A stretch of DNA of 64,000 bases from UBA4132 sp037133675 (GTDB lineage: Bacteria; Pseudomonadota; Gammaproteobacteria; Methylococcales; Methylomonadaceae). A program made the translations under genes and the position numbers. Shown here one piece after another: positions 25,046-33,085 of the stretch; positions within the stretch are counted from its first letter, which is position 1, and each line of letters starts with the position of its first letter. The notes beneath the pieces are model-generated. The model had not been told where the DNA came from and made no database searches. It saw nothing but the letters and a program-made list of their open reading frames with translations. The stretch is taken from NCBI GenBank assembly GCA_037133675.1, contig JBAXNR010000001.1, positions 44,471-108,470 of the forward strand, written 5' to 3'.

Positions 25046-25891
25046 TTATGCCTTTGTTTGTAATCGCTCCAAAATAGCTAGCGTAGGCGCAGACTGATTC
25101 ATGGTATAAAAATGCAGTCCAGGCGCACCGCCATCTAGCAAACGTTGACAAAGATTACTGACCAGCTCTAAACCAAACTCCTGTATCGCCTCTCTATCAT
25201 CACCAAAACTTTCTAAGCGTTTACGCATCCAACGCGGAATATCTGCGCCGCACATTTCTGAAAACCTAAACAGTTGAGAATACTGAGTAATAGGCATGAT
25301 GCCTGGTACGATAGGAATGGTAATTCCATTTTTTTCGCACAAATCAACAAAATAAAAATACGCCTCGGCATTGTAAAAATACTGAGTAATCGCGGCATTC
25401 GCCCCTGCTGCCACTTTACGTTTAAAATTTTTAAAATCTTCCTGCGCGTCTTTTGCTTGAGGATGGACTTCAGGATAAGCCGCAACATGAATATCAAAAT
25501 AATCGCCCGTTTCTAGCCGTATAAATTCCACTAATTCATTGGCATAACGAAATTCCCCCGCCGACATCATGCCAGAAGGCAAATCACCTCTTAACGCGAC
25601 AATTTTGGCAATACCATGTTGTCGATAGTTTTGCAAAATAGCACGAATATTCTCCTTGGTTGATGCCACACACGATAAATGCGGCGCGGCGGCTATGCCT
25701 TTAGTTTGAATATCAACAACGGTATCAAAGGTTTTATCGCGTGTTGAACCACCCGCGCCAAACGTGACTGAAAAAAAATCGGGGTTAAGTGCCGCTAATT
25801 TGCTGTGTACACCTTGCAAATTTGCCGCGCCTTCTTCAGTTTTGGGTGGGTAAAATTCAAAGCTAAATAATTGATGGTGTTCTGATTGCAT
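25046..25891 (-). CDS. metF: 5,10-methylenetetrahydrofolate reductase
   Basis: 281 residues, a complete FAD-dependent TIM barrel that reduces methylene-THF to methyl-THF for methionine synthesis. It starts SFEFYPPKTEEGAANL with the catalytic glutamate, and shows SVTFGAGGSTRDKTFD, IVALRGDLPSG, the flavin-binding VAAYPEVHPQAKD and ITQYFYN. The last residues (GAPGLHFYTMNQS) are the substrate-contact end of the family. It is single and convergent with its upstream neighbour. In a methylotroph it ties the folate C1 pool to methionine. Confidence 0.96.
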   Translation of the reverse strand: MQSEHHQLFSFEFYPPKTEEGAANLQGVHSKLAALNPDFFSVTFGAGGSTRDKTFDTVVDIQTKGIAAAPHLSCVASTKENIRAILQNYRQHGIAKIVALRGDLPSGMMSAGEFRYANELVEFIRLETGDYFDIHVAAYPEVHPQAKDAQEDFKNFKRKVAAGANAAITQYFYNAEAYFYFVDLCEKNGITIPIVPGIMPITQYSQLFRFSEMCGADIPRWMRKRLESFGDDREAIQEFGLELVSNLCQRLLDGGAPGLHFYTMNQSAPTLAILERLQTKA

Positions 25892-26148
25892 TTTGTAGGC
25901 TCGCTAATGGAAGATGATTTAAACGCTTGCGCATTTAATATGCGTTGTATTTTAGCCTTTTGTTGTGTTTTTCGGCTACTTTTTGACGATTCATTATTGA
26001 TATTTGCCAGTCATTGCGGGTATTTTTACACATAATATATTTTTTAATCATGATCGTTTTTAAAAATTTTGGGCAATATCAGGATAAATTTAAGATTAGG
26101 TTAAGACTAAGTGGGCAGAATAATAAAAAACCATGAGAGAACATACTT

Positions 26149-27132
26149 ATGAAAAATCAACTATCAAAAAATATGACTACTAACGAAACCAACATTATTG
26201 CATCAAGACGCAGTTTTCTAACGCGCATGGCTTACGGTTCTTTGTTGGCTATTGGTGGCTCTGGTATCGCAGAAGCAGCGGTTAAACATGTTACACATGC
26301 AGCTAGCCCCAAAAAAGACACAGCAAAACACGCGACTACACACGTTAAAAGCTCTTTACATGACAGACTAGCTTTAAAAACTGCCAGCACTCACCACGAT
26401 CATCTTTCTCACAAAGAGCTTGCCAGTAATTCGCGTATTCACAGCTCTTTACACAAAGGTCACGATAGCAAACATCACCTACACGGTGATAATCGACTCG
26501 CCTCAAACAACAGTAACTCGCGTATTCATAGTTCTTTACACAAACAACACGATGGAGGGCATCATCTTGATATGCAAGAATTCGCTTCTCGTGACGAACC
26601 AGAACTCAGTACACCTTTGTATAGCAACACACAAAATCGCTTTGCTTCGCAGGGTCAAGCCACAAGCCGCTTTGGCAATAATATAGCGCACAGATCGCTT
26701 GCCTTACAAAATATCACTACGGGTGACAATATAAACGTCACCTATTTTGAGCGTGGTAGATATCTTCCTGACGCACTCCATGAAATTAATCATCTGTACC
26801 GTGACCATTTAACCGATGAAGTTCATCCTGTTGATATTGCCTTGCTAGATCAACTACATGATTTGCAAACGACTCTTGGTGTTAATAAAAGACCTATTCA
26901 TGTTGTTTGTGGCTATCGTTCTCCGTTTACTAATGCGCATTTACGCAGAAACAATCGTGGCGTTGCCAGAAACAGCTTGCACATGGAAGGACGCGCAATC
27001 GACATTCGCATTGCAGGCGTTGATAGCAGAACAATCAGAGATGCCGCACTTAGTATGGCTCAAGGTGGCGTAGGTTACTATCCAGGTAGTAATTTTGTTC
27101 ATCTGGATACAGGTGATGTTAGAACTTGGTAA
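26149..27132 (+). CDS. MepK/YcbK-like murein endopeptidase with His-rich linker (DUF882)
   Basis: 327 residues. A Tat-type leader (SRRSFLTRMAYGSLLAIGG) precedes a long His/Ser-rich linker (about 60-150) that repeats SRIHSSLHKGHDSKHH and SRIHSSLHKQHDGGHH. The C-terminal 140 residues form a peptidase M15A domain: CGYRSPFTNAHLR, zinc ligands His278 and Asp285 in NSLHMEGRAIDIRI and His318 in NFVHLDTG. E. coli MepK cleaves D,D and L,D cross-links in peptidoglycan. The convergent neighbour is an LdtD-like transpeptidase; in E. coli mepK and ldtD are also adjacent. The linker may bind metal. Confidence 0.85.
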   Translation: MKNQLSKNMTTNETNIIASRRSFLTRMAYGSLLAIGGSGIAEAAVKHVTHAASPKKDTAKHATTHVKSSLHDRLALKTASTHHDHLSHKELASNSRIHSSLHKGHDSKHHLHGDNRLASNNSNSRIHSSLHKQHDGGHHLDMQEFASRDEPELSTPLYSNTQNRFASQGQATSRFGNNIAHRSLALQNITTGDNINVTYFERGRYLPDALHEINHLYRDHLTDEVHPVDIALLDQLHDLQTTLGVNKRPIHVVCGYRSPFTNAHLRRNNRGVARNSLHMEGRAIDIRIAGVDSRTIRDAALSMAQGGVGYYPGSNFVHLDTGDVRTW

Positions 27133-27179
27133 ATTACTTACAGTAGTTCCATTGTCATAAAAACATTCGTACAAATACA

Positions 27180-27196
27180 GGGGGCATTATGCCCCC
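27180..27196 (+). terminator. Terminator after the MepK-like gene
   Basis: Six G:C pairs (GGGGGC / GCCCCC) close a small ATTAT loop 48 bp after the stop codon, followed by a pyrimidine-rich stretch (GCTTCTATT). Confidence 0.6.
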
Positions 27197-27300
27197 GCTT
27201 CTATTAAGCTCAAGCCTTGTCACACGTTTTATTAGCGTGCAACCCTAGTTGGTACTCTAAACGGTAGTGAATTAAATCTGTTGTTTTTACTTGTGCGCAT

Positions 27301-27330
27301 GACTGCCAGTCCTTTAAAATACTGGCAGTC
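27301..27330. repeat. Perfect inverted repeat
   Basis: GACTGCCAGT and ACTGGCAGTC flank a 10-nt AT-rich loop. It may be a second terminator for either convergent gene or a small palindromic element. Confidence 0.5.
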
Positions 27331-27463
27331 ATTAATATCGCTATGACAATGGTGTCCTGTCGGAAGTCAAAAAAACATATTTTTAATTCCTTGTTTCGAC
27401 AGTAAATAGGGTAAGTTTAGATGGTAGTGGGTTAAACCTGAACCTGTCACCAAGCCTCTTAAA

Positions 27464-27485
27464 GAGACGCGATAAATCGCGCCTC
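27464..27485 (-). terminator. Terminator after the LdtD-like gene
   Basis: A 10-bp stem with one mismatch (GAGACGCGAT / ATCGCGCCTC) lies 13 bp past the stop on the reverse strand; the following bases are moderately T-rich (CTTTAAG). Confidence 0.5.
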
Positions 27486-27497
27486 TGTCATAAGCTC

Positions 27498-29489
27498 TTA
27501 TGGAGATACAGTTGAATCCGCTTTTGGAGTTGTCACCGATTGAATATGCTTTGTATCGGCAGTTGCTACCGATTCAACAGCAGGTGTTATCTGATTTGCG
27601 TTTGTTGTGTTTACAGGTTGCTCATCTGTCGGCGGTAGTACTACTTCTTTGGGAGCAAACAATACTTTATCGGATAAATCTGTCTGCGTTTTAAGAGCCT
27701 CTAACAAGGTTGCATCGTGATGGTAAATATCAGGATAAAAACTTAGGTTATTATGCTCATCAAAAAACGATGTGTTATAAAGGAATAACACGGGTATGGT
27801 ATTTTTCAATACCACGCGCTGGTTTTTAGGCGATTTCAGTGCTTTTTCTATCGAAAAAGTATCCCAGCCATCTTGGTTCTTAAGCACAAATTTTGCTAGT
27901 TCTTCAGGATGTGCAACGCGTACACAACCATGACTTAAGTCTCTACGCGCTCGACTAAAGAACGACACAGACGGAGTATCGTGTAAATAGACATCGCTTT
28001 TGTTGGGAAAAATAAATTTCACTTTGCCCAAGGCATTACCTTTTCCTGGTTTCTGTCTAATACCCATTGCACCTTGTCTAATTTGTTCAGCGAATGATTC
28101 TCCATCCTCACCGCCAATTCTCTTGCCCGACCGTGAAATTAATTCCATGTTTTGCCCAGATAAATAACCAGGATTTACCATCAATTTGGGTAAAATTTCA
28201 TCTCTGGCAATTTTAAACGGCACATTCCAATAAGGCTGAAAATCAACAAAACGCATATCGGCTGTCAATAAAGGGGTTTTATTTTTCGCCGCTTTACCAA
28301 CGACTACCCGCATGGTTGTTGTGGGAGTATCTTGGGTAATATCATCAAAGGCAGATAATTGAAACGCAGGAATATTGACAATAACGGCGCGTCCTTCGTT
28401 AATTTCAGGCAGCCAGCGCAATCTTTCCATCGCCAATTCAATTTGCGTGATACGTTGACCTAGCGGCTCATTAAGGGCCGTCGCTGTTGATTTATTAATC
28501 ACACCATTAGCCGTTATACCGTGCCGTTGTTGGAATTTTTTAACACCGCCAACAATAGTATCGGTATAAGTCACCGCTGAATTATCAACTTTATCTACTG
28601 GTAAATCCCCCATCGCGACTAAGAATTGCTGTAGTTCCACGCTTTTTGGTAGTGAATTACCTTGGTTAATCGATGATTTAACCAGTAATGTAAAAGGCTG
28701 GGATTTTTCAGCGATACGATAAGCCGCCAATGCTTGTTTTAATTTTTGATACTGCTGTAGTTTAGGTTCGACTGCTACAGGTAACTGTGACAAGGTATCT
28801 TGCGCCAAACTGTTAGCAATCAACGTGGGTAAATCGAGAGTTTTTTCTGGTCTTAATTGGATATTAAAATCCAAGTCATTAGGATTTATCCGACCATAAT
28901 GCAAGTCGTGCAAAAACCGTAGCAAAGAGATACTAATAGCTGTGTCATACAATGCTAGGTCTTTACTATGCGCATCCAGTGGTGGTTTTAAAGCCGTCAG
29001 CTTTTCGTGCAATAGTTTCGTGTCATAATTTTCGGCATTTAAACCATAAATTGACGCATTTTCCATTAGTTGAATAACTTCACCAATGTTCTTAGCGGCT
29101 TTGCTGTCATCGCTTAACCAGATTGGCTGGTATCCAGAGGTTTTATAAAGCGCGTCTAGGTCTTCTGCACGATGGGCAAAATTCGACAAGGCAAGATAAG
29201 GATGTTTTTTTGCGGCAATAATAGTGCTAATTTCATTAACAACCACAGGAGCTGCGGGGGTTACATTAGTTGCTGGTACAACCAGATTAGTGGTTGCTGG
29301 TGTTGCAACATCCTCAGCCATTGCCTGTACGGACAGACTCAAAGGCATAAGACACAAGGTAGAAATAATCAATTTTTTACGCTGTGTACTGCGTACTTTA
29401 TCACGCTTCAATAAAGCCCCCTTGGGTGAAAAAAATAATTTTGTCGTGTTGGAGATAAACACTTCAACTGCCGATATACTTGACTGCAT
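27498..29489 (-). CDS. ldtD: L,D-transpeptidase, LdtD (YcbB)-like
   Basis: 663 residues. An N-terminal basic and hydrophobic stretch (LIISTLCLMPLSLSVQAMA) exports it to the periplasm. An alanine-proline-rich linker, a large scaffold region (about 90-290), a peptidoglycan-binding-1 domain (VGGVKKFQQRHGITANGVI) and a YkuD catalytic domain follow. The active-site Cys lies in RRDLSHGCVRVAHPEEL near residue 520, with the preceding YLHDTPSVSFF. LdtD makes 3-3 cross-links in peptidoglycan. A C-terminal tail of about 80 residues rich in Thr/Pro/Val is extra relative to E. coli. Convergent with a MepK-like endopeptidase that could cut the same bonds. Confidence 0.88.
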   Translation of the reverse strand: MQSSISAVEVFISNTTKLFFSPKGALLKRDKVRSTQRKKLIISTLCLMPLSLSVQAMAEDVATPATTNLVVPATNVTPAAPVVVNEISTIIAAKKHPYLALSNFAHRAEDLDALYKTSGYQPIWLSDDSKAAKNIGEVIQLMENASIYGLNAENYDTKLLHEKLTALKPPLDAHSKDLALYDTAISISLLRFLHDLHYGRINPNDLDFNIQLRPEKTLDLPTLIANSLAQDTLSQLPVAVEPKLQQYQKLKQALAAYRIAEKSQPFTLLVKSSINQGNSLPKSVELQQFLVAMGDLPVDKVDNSAVTYTDTIVGGVKKFQQRHGITANGVINKSTATALNEPLGQRITQIELAMERLRWLPEINEGRAVIVNIPAFQLSAFDDITQDTPTTTMRVVVGKAAKNKTPLLTADMRFVDFQPYWNVPFKIARDEILPKLMVNPGYLSGQNMELISRSGKRIGGEDGESFAEQIRQGAMGIRQKPGKGNALGKVKFIFPNKSDVYLHDTPSVSFFSRARRDLSHGCVRVAHPEELAKFVLKNQDGWDTFSIEKALKSPKNQRVVLKNTIPVLFLYNTSFFDEHNNLSFYPDIYHHDATLLEALKTQTDLSDKVLFAPKEVVLPPTDEQPVNTTNANQITPAVESVATADTKHIQSVTTPKADSTVSP

Positions 29490-29640
29490 ACTACTACGCC
29501 TATTGGTAAAAAAATAATCAGTTCTTAACGCGGCTAATCGTCAAATAGCCTTCATCAATCTGATAGTAATCGAAACCATCCAGTTGAGATATTTCGATTT
29601 TCTTGTTGAAAAACACTATTTTACACTACCTTAACACGGA

Positions 29641-30576
29641 ATGCCGATGACTAAAAAAACAAAAATACTTAACGAAAGCCTTTTTCCTTCTGCTAAAGAG
29701 GATGCAGCTCATGTTTCGTACAATGACGGCATTGCACAAACGCAATCACCGTCCTATCGTTTGGCGTATGATGATGTAGATTTTATGATGCGTGACGAGT
29801 TGCGCCCCGTGCGTTTGCAGTTAGAATTACTCAAACCTGAGTTAGCGCAATCCGAACTTGGCATTAAATCCACGGTAGTTATTTTTGGTAGTGCGCGGAT
29901 TCATGGTGATGATGAGGCACAACAAGACCTGATTAATGCGGAAAATGCGTGGAATGAACGCCCTGATGAATTAAGTTTGGCTAATGATTTGGCGATTGCT
30001 CGGCGCATATCGATGAAAAGTCACTACTATGATGAAGCGCGTAAATTAGGTGCAATTATTACCTCAGAAGCTAAAAAACGTAAATACCAGTGGATAGTAG
30101 TAACAGGTGGCGGGCCGGGCATTATGGAAGCAGCTAATCGCGGCGCGGCGGATGTGGGTGGTAAAAGCATGGGGCTAAACATTGTCCTACCACATGAACA
30201 AAGACCTAACCCTTACATTACTCCTGAACTGTGTTTTCAATTTCATTATTTTGCGATTCGTAAAATGCACTTTTTAATGCGAGCCATTGCCTTAGTGGCA
30301 TTTCCAGGGGGATTCGGCACAATGGATGAACTGTTTGAAGCATTGACCCTGATTCAAACAAAAAAAGTTAAACGTATCCCCGTGATTTTATTTGGGCAAC
30401 TGTATTGGGAAAAAATCATCAATTTCGATGCACTGGTTGAAGAAGGTGCAATCACCGCCTGTGATCGGGAATTGATTCAATACGCCGAAACCGCAGAGCA
30501 AGCATGGCAAATGATTTTAAAAGGTAACGGCATAATTAATGGCAATCACTCTACTAATAAGAAGGTAACAGTATGA
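29641..30576 (+). CDS. LOG-family nucleoside-5'-monophosphate phosphoribohydrolase-like protein
   Basis: 311 residues, longer than plant-type LOG, as in many proteobacterial members. The Rossmann core shows VVIFGSARIHG, VVTGGGPGIMEAANRGA and the family signature FPGGFGTMDELFEAL. LOG proteins release the base from nucleotide monophosphates; the in vivo substrate here is unknown. The stop overlaps by four bases (ATGA) the start of an MBL-fold hydrolase gene that is now destroyed, so the pair was once translationally coupled. Confidence 0.88.
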   Translation: MPMTKKTKILNESLFPSAKEDAAHVSYNDGIAQTQSPSYRLAYDDVDFMMRDELRPVRLQLELLKPELAQSELGIKSTVVIFGSARIHGDDEAQQDLINAENAWNERPDELSLANDLAIARRISMKSHYYDEARKLGAIITSEAKKRKYQWIVVTGGGPGIMEAANRGAADVGGKSMGLNIVLPHEQRPNPYITPELCFQFHYFAIRKMHFLMRAIALVAFPGGFGTMDELFEALTLIQTKKVKRIPVILFGQLYWEKIINFDALVEEGAITACDRELIQYAETAEQAWQMILKGNGIINGNHSTNKKVTV

Positions 30577-30617
30577 CAACGCTAACTTTTTTAGGCGCGA
30601 CCAAGCAACGTGAGTGA
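30573..30617 (+). pseudogene. 5' remnant of an MBL-fold hydrolase gene
   Basis: The frame starting inside the LOG stop codon reads MTTLTFLGATKQRE and ends. MTxxTFLGAT is the start of MBL-fold/beta-CASP-like metallohydrolases (normally continuing GTVTGS). The sequence turns into a palindromic repeat immediately afterwards. The matching 3' end of the gene is at 31578-31690. Confidence 0.65.
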
Positions 30618-30745
30618 GTTGTTTTTTGCTATAGTTCCCACCGCTCCAGCGTGGGAACGTATCCTGCAACGCTCTGGCGTTGCGTGATTATGAAGACGCT
30701 GGAGCGTCAACTGAGGCATTCCAACGCAGAGCGTTGGAACGATGT
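30618..30745. repeat. Palindromic repeat cluster at the left edge of the JAMM islet
   Basis: Several short stem-forming units built on one theme occur in a row: TTCCCACCGCTCCAGCGTGG, GCAACGCTCTGGCGTTGC, GACGCTGGAGCGTC and TTCCAACGCAGAGCGTTGGA. Such ...GCTCCAGCGTGGGAAC... units are a common non-coding dispersed element in gammaproteobacteria. It abuts the truncated MBL gene exactly. Confidence 0.65.
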
Positions 30746-30769
30746 AATAGACACTCTTTATATCCAAAT

Positions 30770-31450
30770 ATGACCACGAAAATTATCATTGAAGATCACG
30801 TTGTACCACAACTCTTAACATCTGCAATTGAAGCCTATGAAATTAAGCATAAAGCTCATTTAAATGGAAAGGAAAAAAGCGCAATAGAAACTTACGGATT
30901 ACTTTGGGGATACGTTCTACCAGAAAGACACGGGCAAAATAAACGTATTGTCTCTACTATTGCCACCATTGAAACCTCTGCATTAAGACATGAAGATTGG
31001 GTAAAGCCAAATCTTGAATCCTTAATCATGAAAAAGGATTTTTTCCAAAAATATTGGTCTCATTTGGAACTTGTTGGAACGTTTCATTCTCATCCATATA
31101 AGACTTTATCTGAAGTAAATCATCTACAGGGTTGGCGTGCAAGTAATGCTGATTTAAATCATTTCCCATGGATTCACAAAAATTTGTCTCCTGAACTGCC
31201 TTGCATGGCGCATATAATTATTACAATCGCCGCATTAAAGAGTAAAGGTTCGGCATTTCCGCAATCTTTGGCTGGTGGTGAATCATCCACTGGTTTTGTT
31301 CTTTCTTCCGATTATCGTAAATTTTGGATAAAAGGCTATTCCTCTGAAGCTGAATTTTTTGTTAATGACGATGATAAAAAGGATGCGAATTATGAGAGTT
31401 CCTATGATATTCGTCTGGATATACCTTCGCTAGAAAAAAGATTTCGTTAA
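30770..31450 (+). CDS. JAMM/MPN-domain metalloprotease-like protein
   Basis: 226 residues from the ATG at 30770; the longer frame starts inside the repeat and is unlikely. JAMM elements are Glu40 in SAIETYGLLWGY, His106/His108 in LVGTFHSHPY and a Ser125-x-x-Asp128 (ASNADL). The gap from HxH to Ser is 16 residues against 7 in the consensus, so zinc binding is likely but the insertion is unusual. JAMM proteins remove ubiquitin-like tags or cut protein tails, often in defence or conjugation systems; no E1/E2-like partner is nearby. It is an isolated gene flanked by repeats and replaces the middle of an MBL hydrolase. Confidence 0.7.
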   Translation: MTTKIIIEDHVVPQLLTSAIEAYEIKHKAHLNGKEKSAIETYGLLWGYVLPERHGQNKRIVSTIATIETSALRHEDWVKPNLESLIMKKDFFQKYWSHLELVGTFHSHPYKTLSEVNHLQGWRASNADLNHFPWIHKNLSPELPCMAHIIITIAALKSKGSAFPQSLAGGESSTGFVLSSDYRKFWIKGYSSEAEFFVNDDDKKDANYESSYDIRLDIPSLEKRFR

Positions 31451-31467
31451 ACCGTAGTTACTGTTAT

Positions 31468-31556
31468 CAACCCATAAGGCAGAATAGCTTGCGTATTCCG
31501 CCGAATTTGACTTTATCATGCGGCAGATTACGCTATCGCTAATCCGCCCTACTTGA
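31468..31556. repeat. Repeat pair at the right edge of the JAMM islet
   Basis: Two related units follow each other: AATAGCTTGCGTATTCCGCC and AGATTACGCTATCGCTAATC ending in CCGCC. They differ from the units at the left edge. A related GCTATCGCTA phrase recurs after the terminator near 56890, indicating a dispersed family. Confidence 0.5.
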
Positions 31557-31577
31557 ACCTATACACTATTAAAACTA

Positions 31578-31690
31578 ACTTTTACCTAATACACGGTGAA
31601 AAATCAGCAACGCTGTCATTACAAACCTGTTTTCAGCGCACAGGATGGAATGCCAATATTCCTAAAGTGGGCGAAAAAATTACCTTGTAG
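31578..31690 (+). pseudogene. 3' remnant of the MBL-fold hydrolase gene
   Basis: Reads NFYLIHGEKSATLS, then after a one-base frameshift near 31619 continues TCFQRTGWNANIP and ends VGEKITL. HGE followed by GWNxxIP is the usual C-terminus of beta-CASP-type MBL hydrolases. With the fragment at 30573 it brackets the JAMM islet. About 400 codons of the original gene are gone. Confidence 0.65.
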
Positions 31691-31696
31691 CATTCA

Positions 31697-32029
31697 ATGA
31701 AACCTGTTGTAACCAATATTTTTGCCAATATCCCAGACACATTGCCTGAGGAATTGTTTACTAGCCTTGTTAAGCAAGACAACGTGCATATCGAGCGCAT
31801 CGTCTCTAAAGGACATAGTACACCGCCCAACCAATGGTATGACCAAGCGCAAGATGAATGGGTTATTATATTACAAGGGCAAGCGGTACTGATTTACGAG
31901 CAGAACCTGCAAAAACTATCGATGGTAGCGGGTGACAGTGTTTTCATTCCAGCGCATACTAAACACCGTGTTGAATGGACAACACCCGATAAAAATACCG
32001 TTTGGTTAGCCGTTCACTTATATCATTGA
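31697..32029 (+). CDS. Small cupin-domain protein
   Basis: 110 residues forming one cupin barrel: DEWVIILQGQAVLIYE for the first motif and VFIPAHTKHRVEWT for the second, which retains the histidines. No DNA-binding domain. It starts 6 bp after the dead MBL gene ends and is followed 10 bp later by the DUF1289 gene, so it belonged to a LOG-MBL-cupin-DUF1289-dhaL series. Substrate unknown. Confidence 0.8.
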   Translation: MKPVVTNIFANIPDTLPEELFTSLVKQDNVHIERIVSKGHSTPPNQWYDQAQDEWVIILQGQAVLIYEQNLQKLSMVAGDSVFIPAHTKHRVEWTTPDKNTVWLAVHLYH

Positions 32030-32039
32030 GGAGATAAAC

Positions 32040-32246
32040 ATGAAATTTAATCCCTGTACAGATAATTGCACCAAAGACGGCACACATTGCCAAGGCTGTG
32101 GGCGTTCACACGAAGAAATTGCCGAAACTAAAAAACTGGTGGGTGCATTAGTTGAATTTGCACAGCGGCAAGAGTATGAAAATGTTGAAGACTTTACCGA
32201 TGCCATTAGCAAAAGCCTGTTGAAAAAATTACAAACACCTGTATAA
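32040..32246 (+). CDS. DUF1289 protein with four-cysteine metal site
   Basis: 68 residues. Cys6, Cys10, Cys17 and Cys20 (NPCTDNCTKDGTHCQGCGRS) form the DUF1289 metal-binding pattern, followed by the family HEEIAE helix. The function of DUF1289 is not established. A GAGGAG site precedes the start. Co-transcribed with the cupin gene. Confidence 0.85.
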   Translation: MKFNPCTDNCTKDGTHCQGCGRSHEEIAETKKLVGALVEFAQRQEYENVEDFTDAISKSLLKKLQTPV

Positions 32247-32254
32247 AAATTAAA

Positions 32255-32315
32255 CCCTATCGTAGCTTGGGTTAGCTGTGAGCCTGTCGAACAGCGTAAC
32301 CCAACACTTACCTGA
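32255..32315. repeat. Dispersed repeat before dhaL
   Basis: Contains TAGCTTGGGTTAGC and GCGTAACCCAACAC as imperfect arms around CCTGTCGAACAG. This type of unit is common between genes in gammaproteobacteria. It makes the longer dhaL frame (from 32278) implausible because those first codons lie in the repeat. Confidence 0.5.
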
Positions 32316-32325
32316 GAAAGCCGCT

Positions 32326-32949
32326 ATGCCATTGACCCCCGCCTTATTGCCCCGTTTAATCGAAGCTATCAACGACACCATAACAAACAACGCCGAAGAG
32401 GTAACGGCTTTAGATCAAGCCATTGGTGACGGCGATCACGTCATCAATTTACAACGTGGACTTAACGCACTGATGGTACAACGTGAAGAATTAAGCCAAC
32501 TGGATTGGGCAAGCGCATGGCAAAAAATGGGCATGACCTTAATGTCAACTATCGGTGGTGCGTCAGGTTCATTATTCGGTACTTTATTTATCACTATGAG
32601 CAAAGCTGCCCGCGATCAAGTTATTAATCAACAAACATTTGCAGCCATTTTTAAAGCAGGCGTAGACGCAGTTAAACAACGTGGCAAAGCCGATGCGGGT
32701 GAAAAAACCATGCTTGATGTGTTAATCCCCGTCGCCACTTATTTACAGTCAGCAGAATCAGTTGCTTTGCCTGAAATATTCGACACAGTACCCAAAGTGG
32801 CTATCGCTGGCATGGAATCTACCCGCGATATGGTAGCCACCAAAGGACGCGCCTCTTATTTAGAAGAACGTTCAATTGGGCATATTGACGCAGGAGCAAG
32901 AACCAGCCAGTTAATGATTTGTGCGATTGTTGCGGAGTGCATTCTATAA
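32326..32949 (+). CDS. dhaL: Dihydroxyacetone kinase subunit DhaL-like
   Basis: 207 residues from the ATG at 32326, preceded by a GAGAAAG site. It shows the ADP/Mg site IGDGDHVINLQRG, the helix segment STIGGASGSLFGTLF and the C-terminal YLEERSIGHIDAGARTSQL, all DhaL hallmarks. DhaL binds the nucleotide in dihydroxyacetone or glycerone kinases and normally needs DhaK, which is not in the window. In a methylotroph it could act on dihydroxyacetone, but this is inference. A decayed copy of its 3' half lies at 14750-14965. Confidence 0.85.
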   Translation: MPLTPALLPRLIEAINDTITNNAEEVTALDQAIGDGDHVINLQRGLNALMVQREELSQLDWASAWQKMGMTLMSTIGGASGSLFGTLFITMSKAARDQVINQQTFAAIFKAGVDAVKQRGKADAGEKTMLDVLIPVATYLQSAESVALPEIFDTVPKVAIAGMESTRDMVATKGRASYLEERSIGHIDAGARTSQLMICAIVAECIL

Positions 32950-32962
32950 AATGATTACAAAA

Positions 32963-33012
32963 CCGTTCGCACCGAGCTTGTCGAATTGGTTCGACAAGCT
33001 CGCCACGAACGG
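32963..33012. repeat. Long palindromic repeat
   Basis: Nearly perfect inverted repeat: CGAGCTTGTCGAA and TTCGACAAGCTCG around a TTGG loop, extended outward by CCGTTCG and CGAACGG. It ends dhaL and is likely a dispersed REP-like element that can also act as a terminator. A degenerate CTTCGACAAGCTGAAG occurs near 52850. Confidence 0.7.
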
Positions 33013-33085
33013 CATCATTCTATTCTTCCTTAACTCTACCTCATAATATTGGATAGGATCATTTGTATTTTTGCCACCAGCCTAT

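Larger units (their letters stand above)
27133..27497. other. Convergent intergenic region with three hairpins, no gene
   Basis: Between the MepK-like and LdtD-like genes no coding frame is convincing. It holds a forward terminator at 27180-27196 (GGGGGC / GCCCCC), a perfect 10-bp inverted repeat at 27301-27330 (GACTGCCAGT / ACTGGCAGTC) and a reverse-strand terminator at 27464-27485. Confidence 0.6.
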
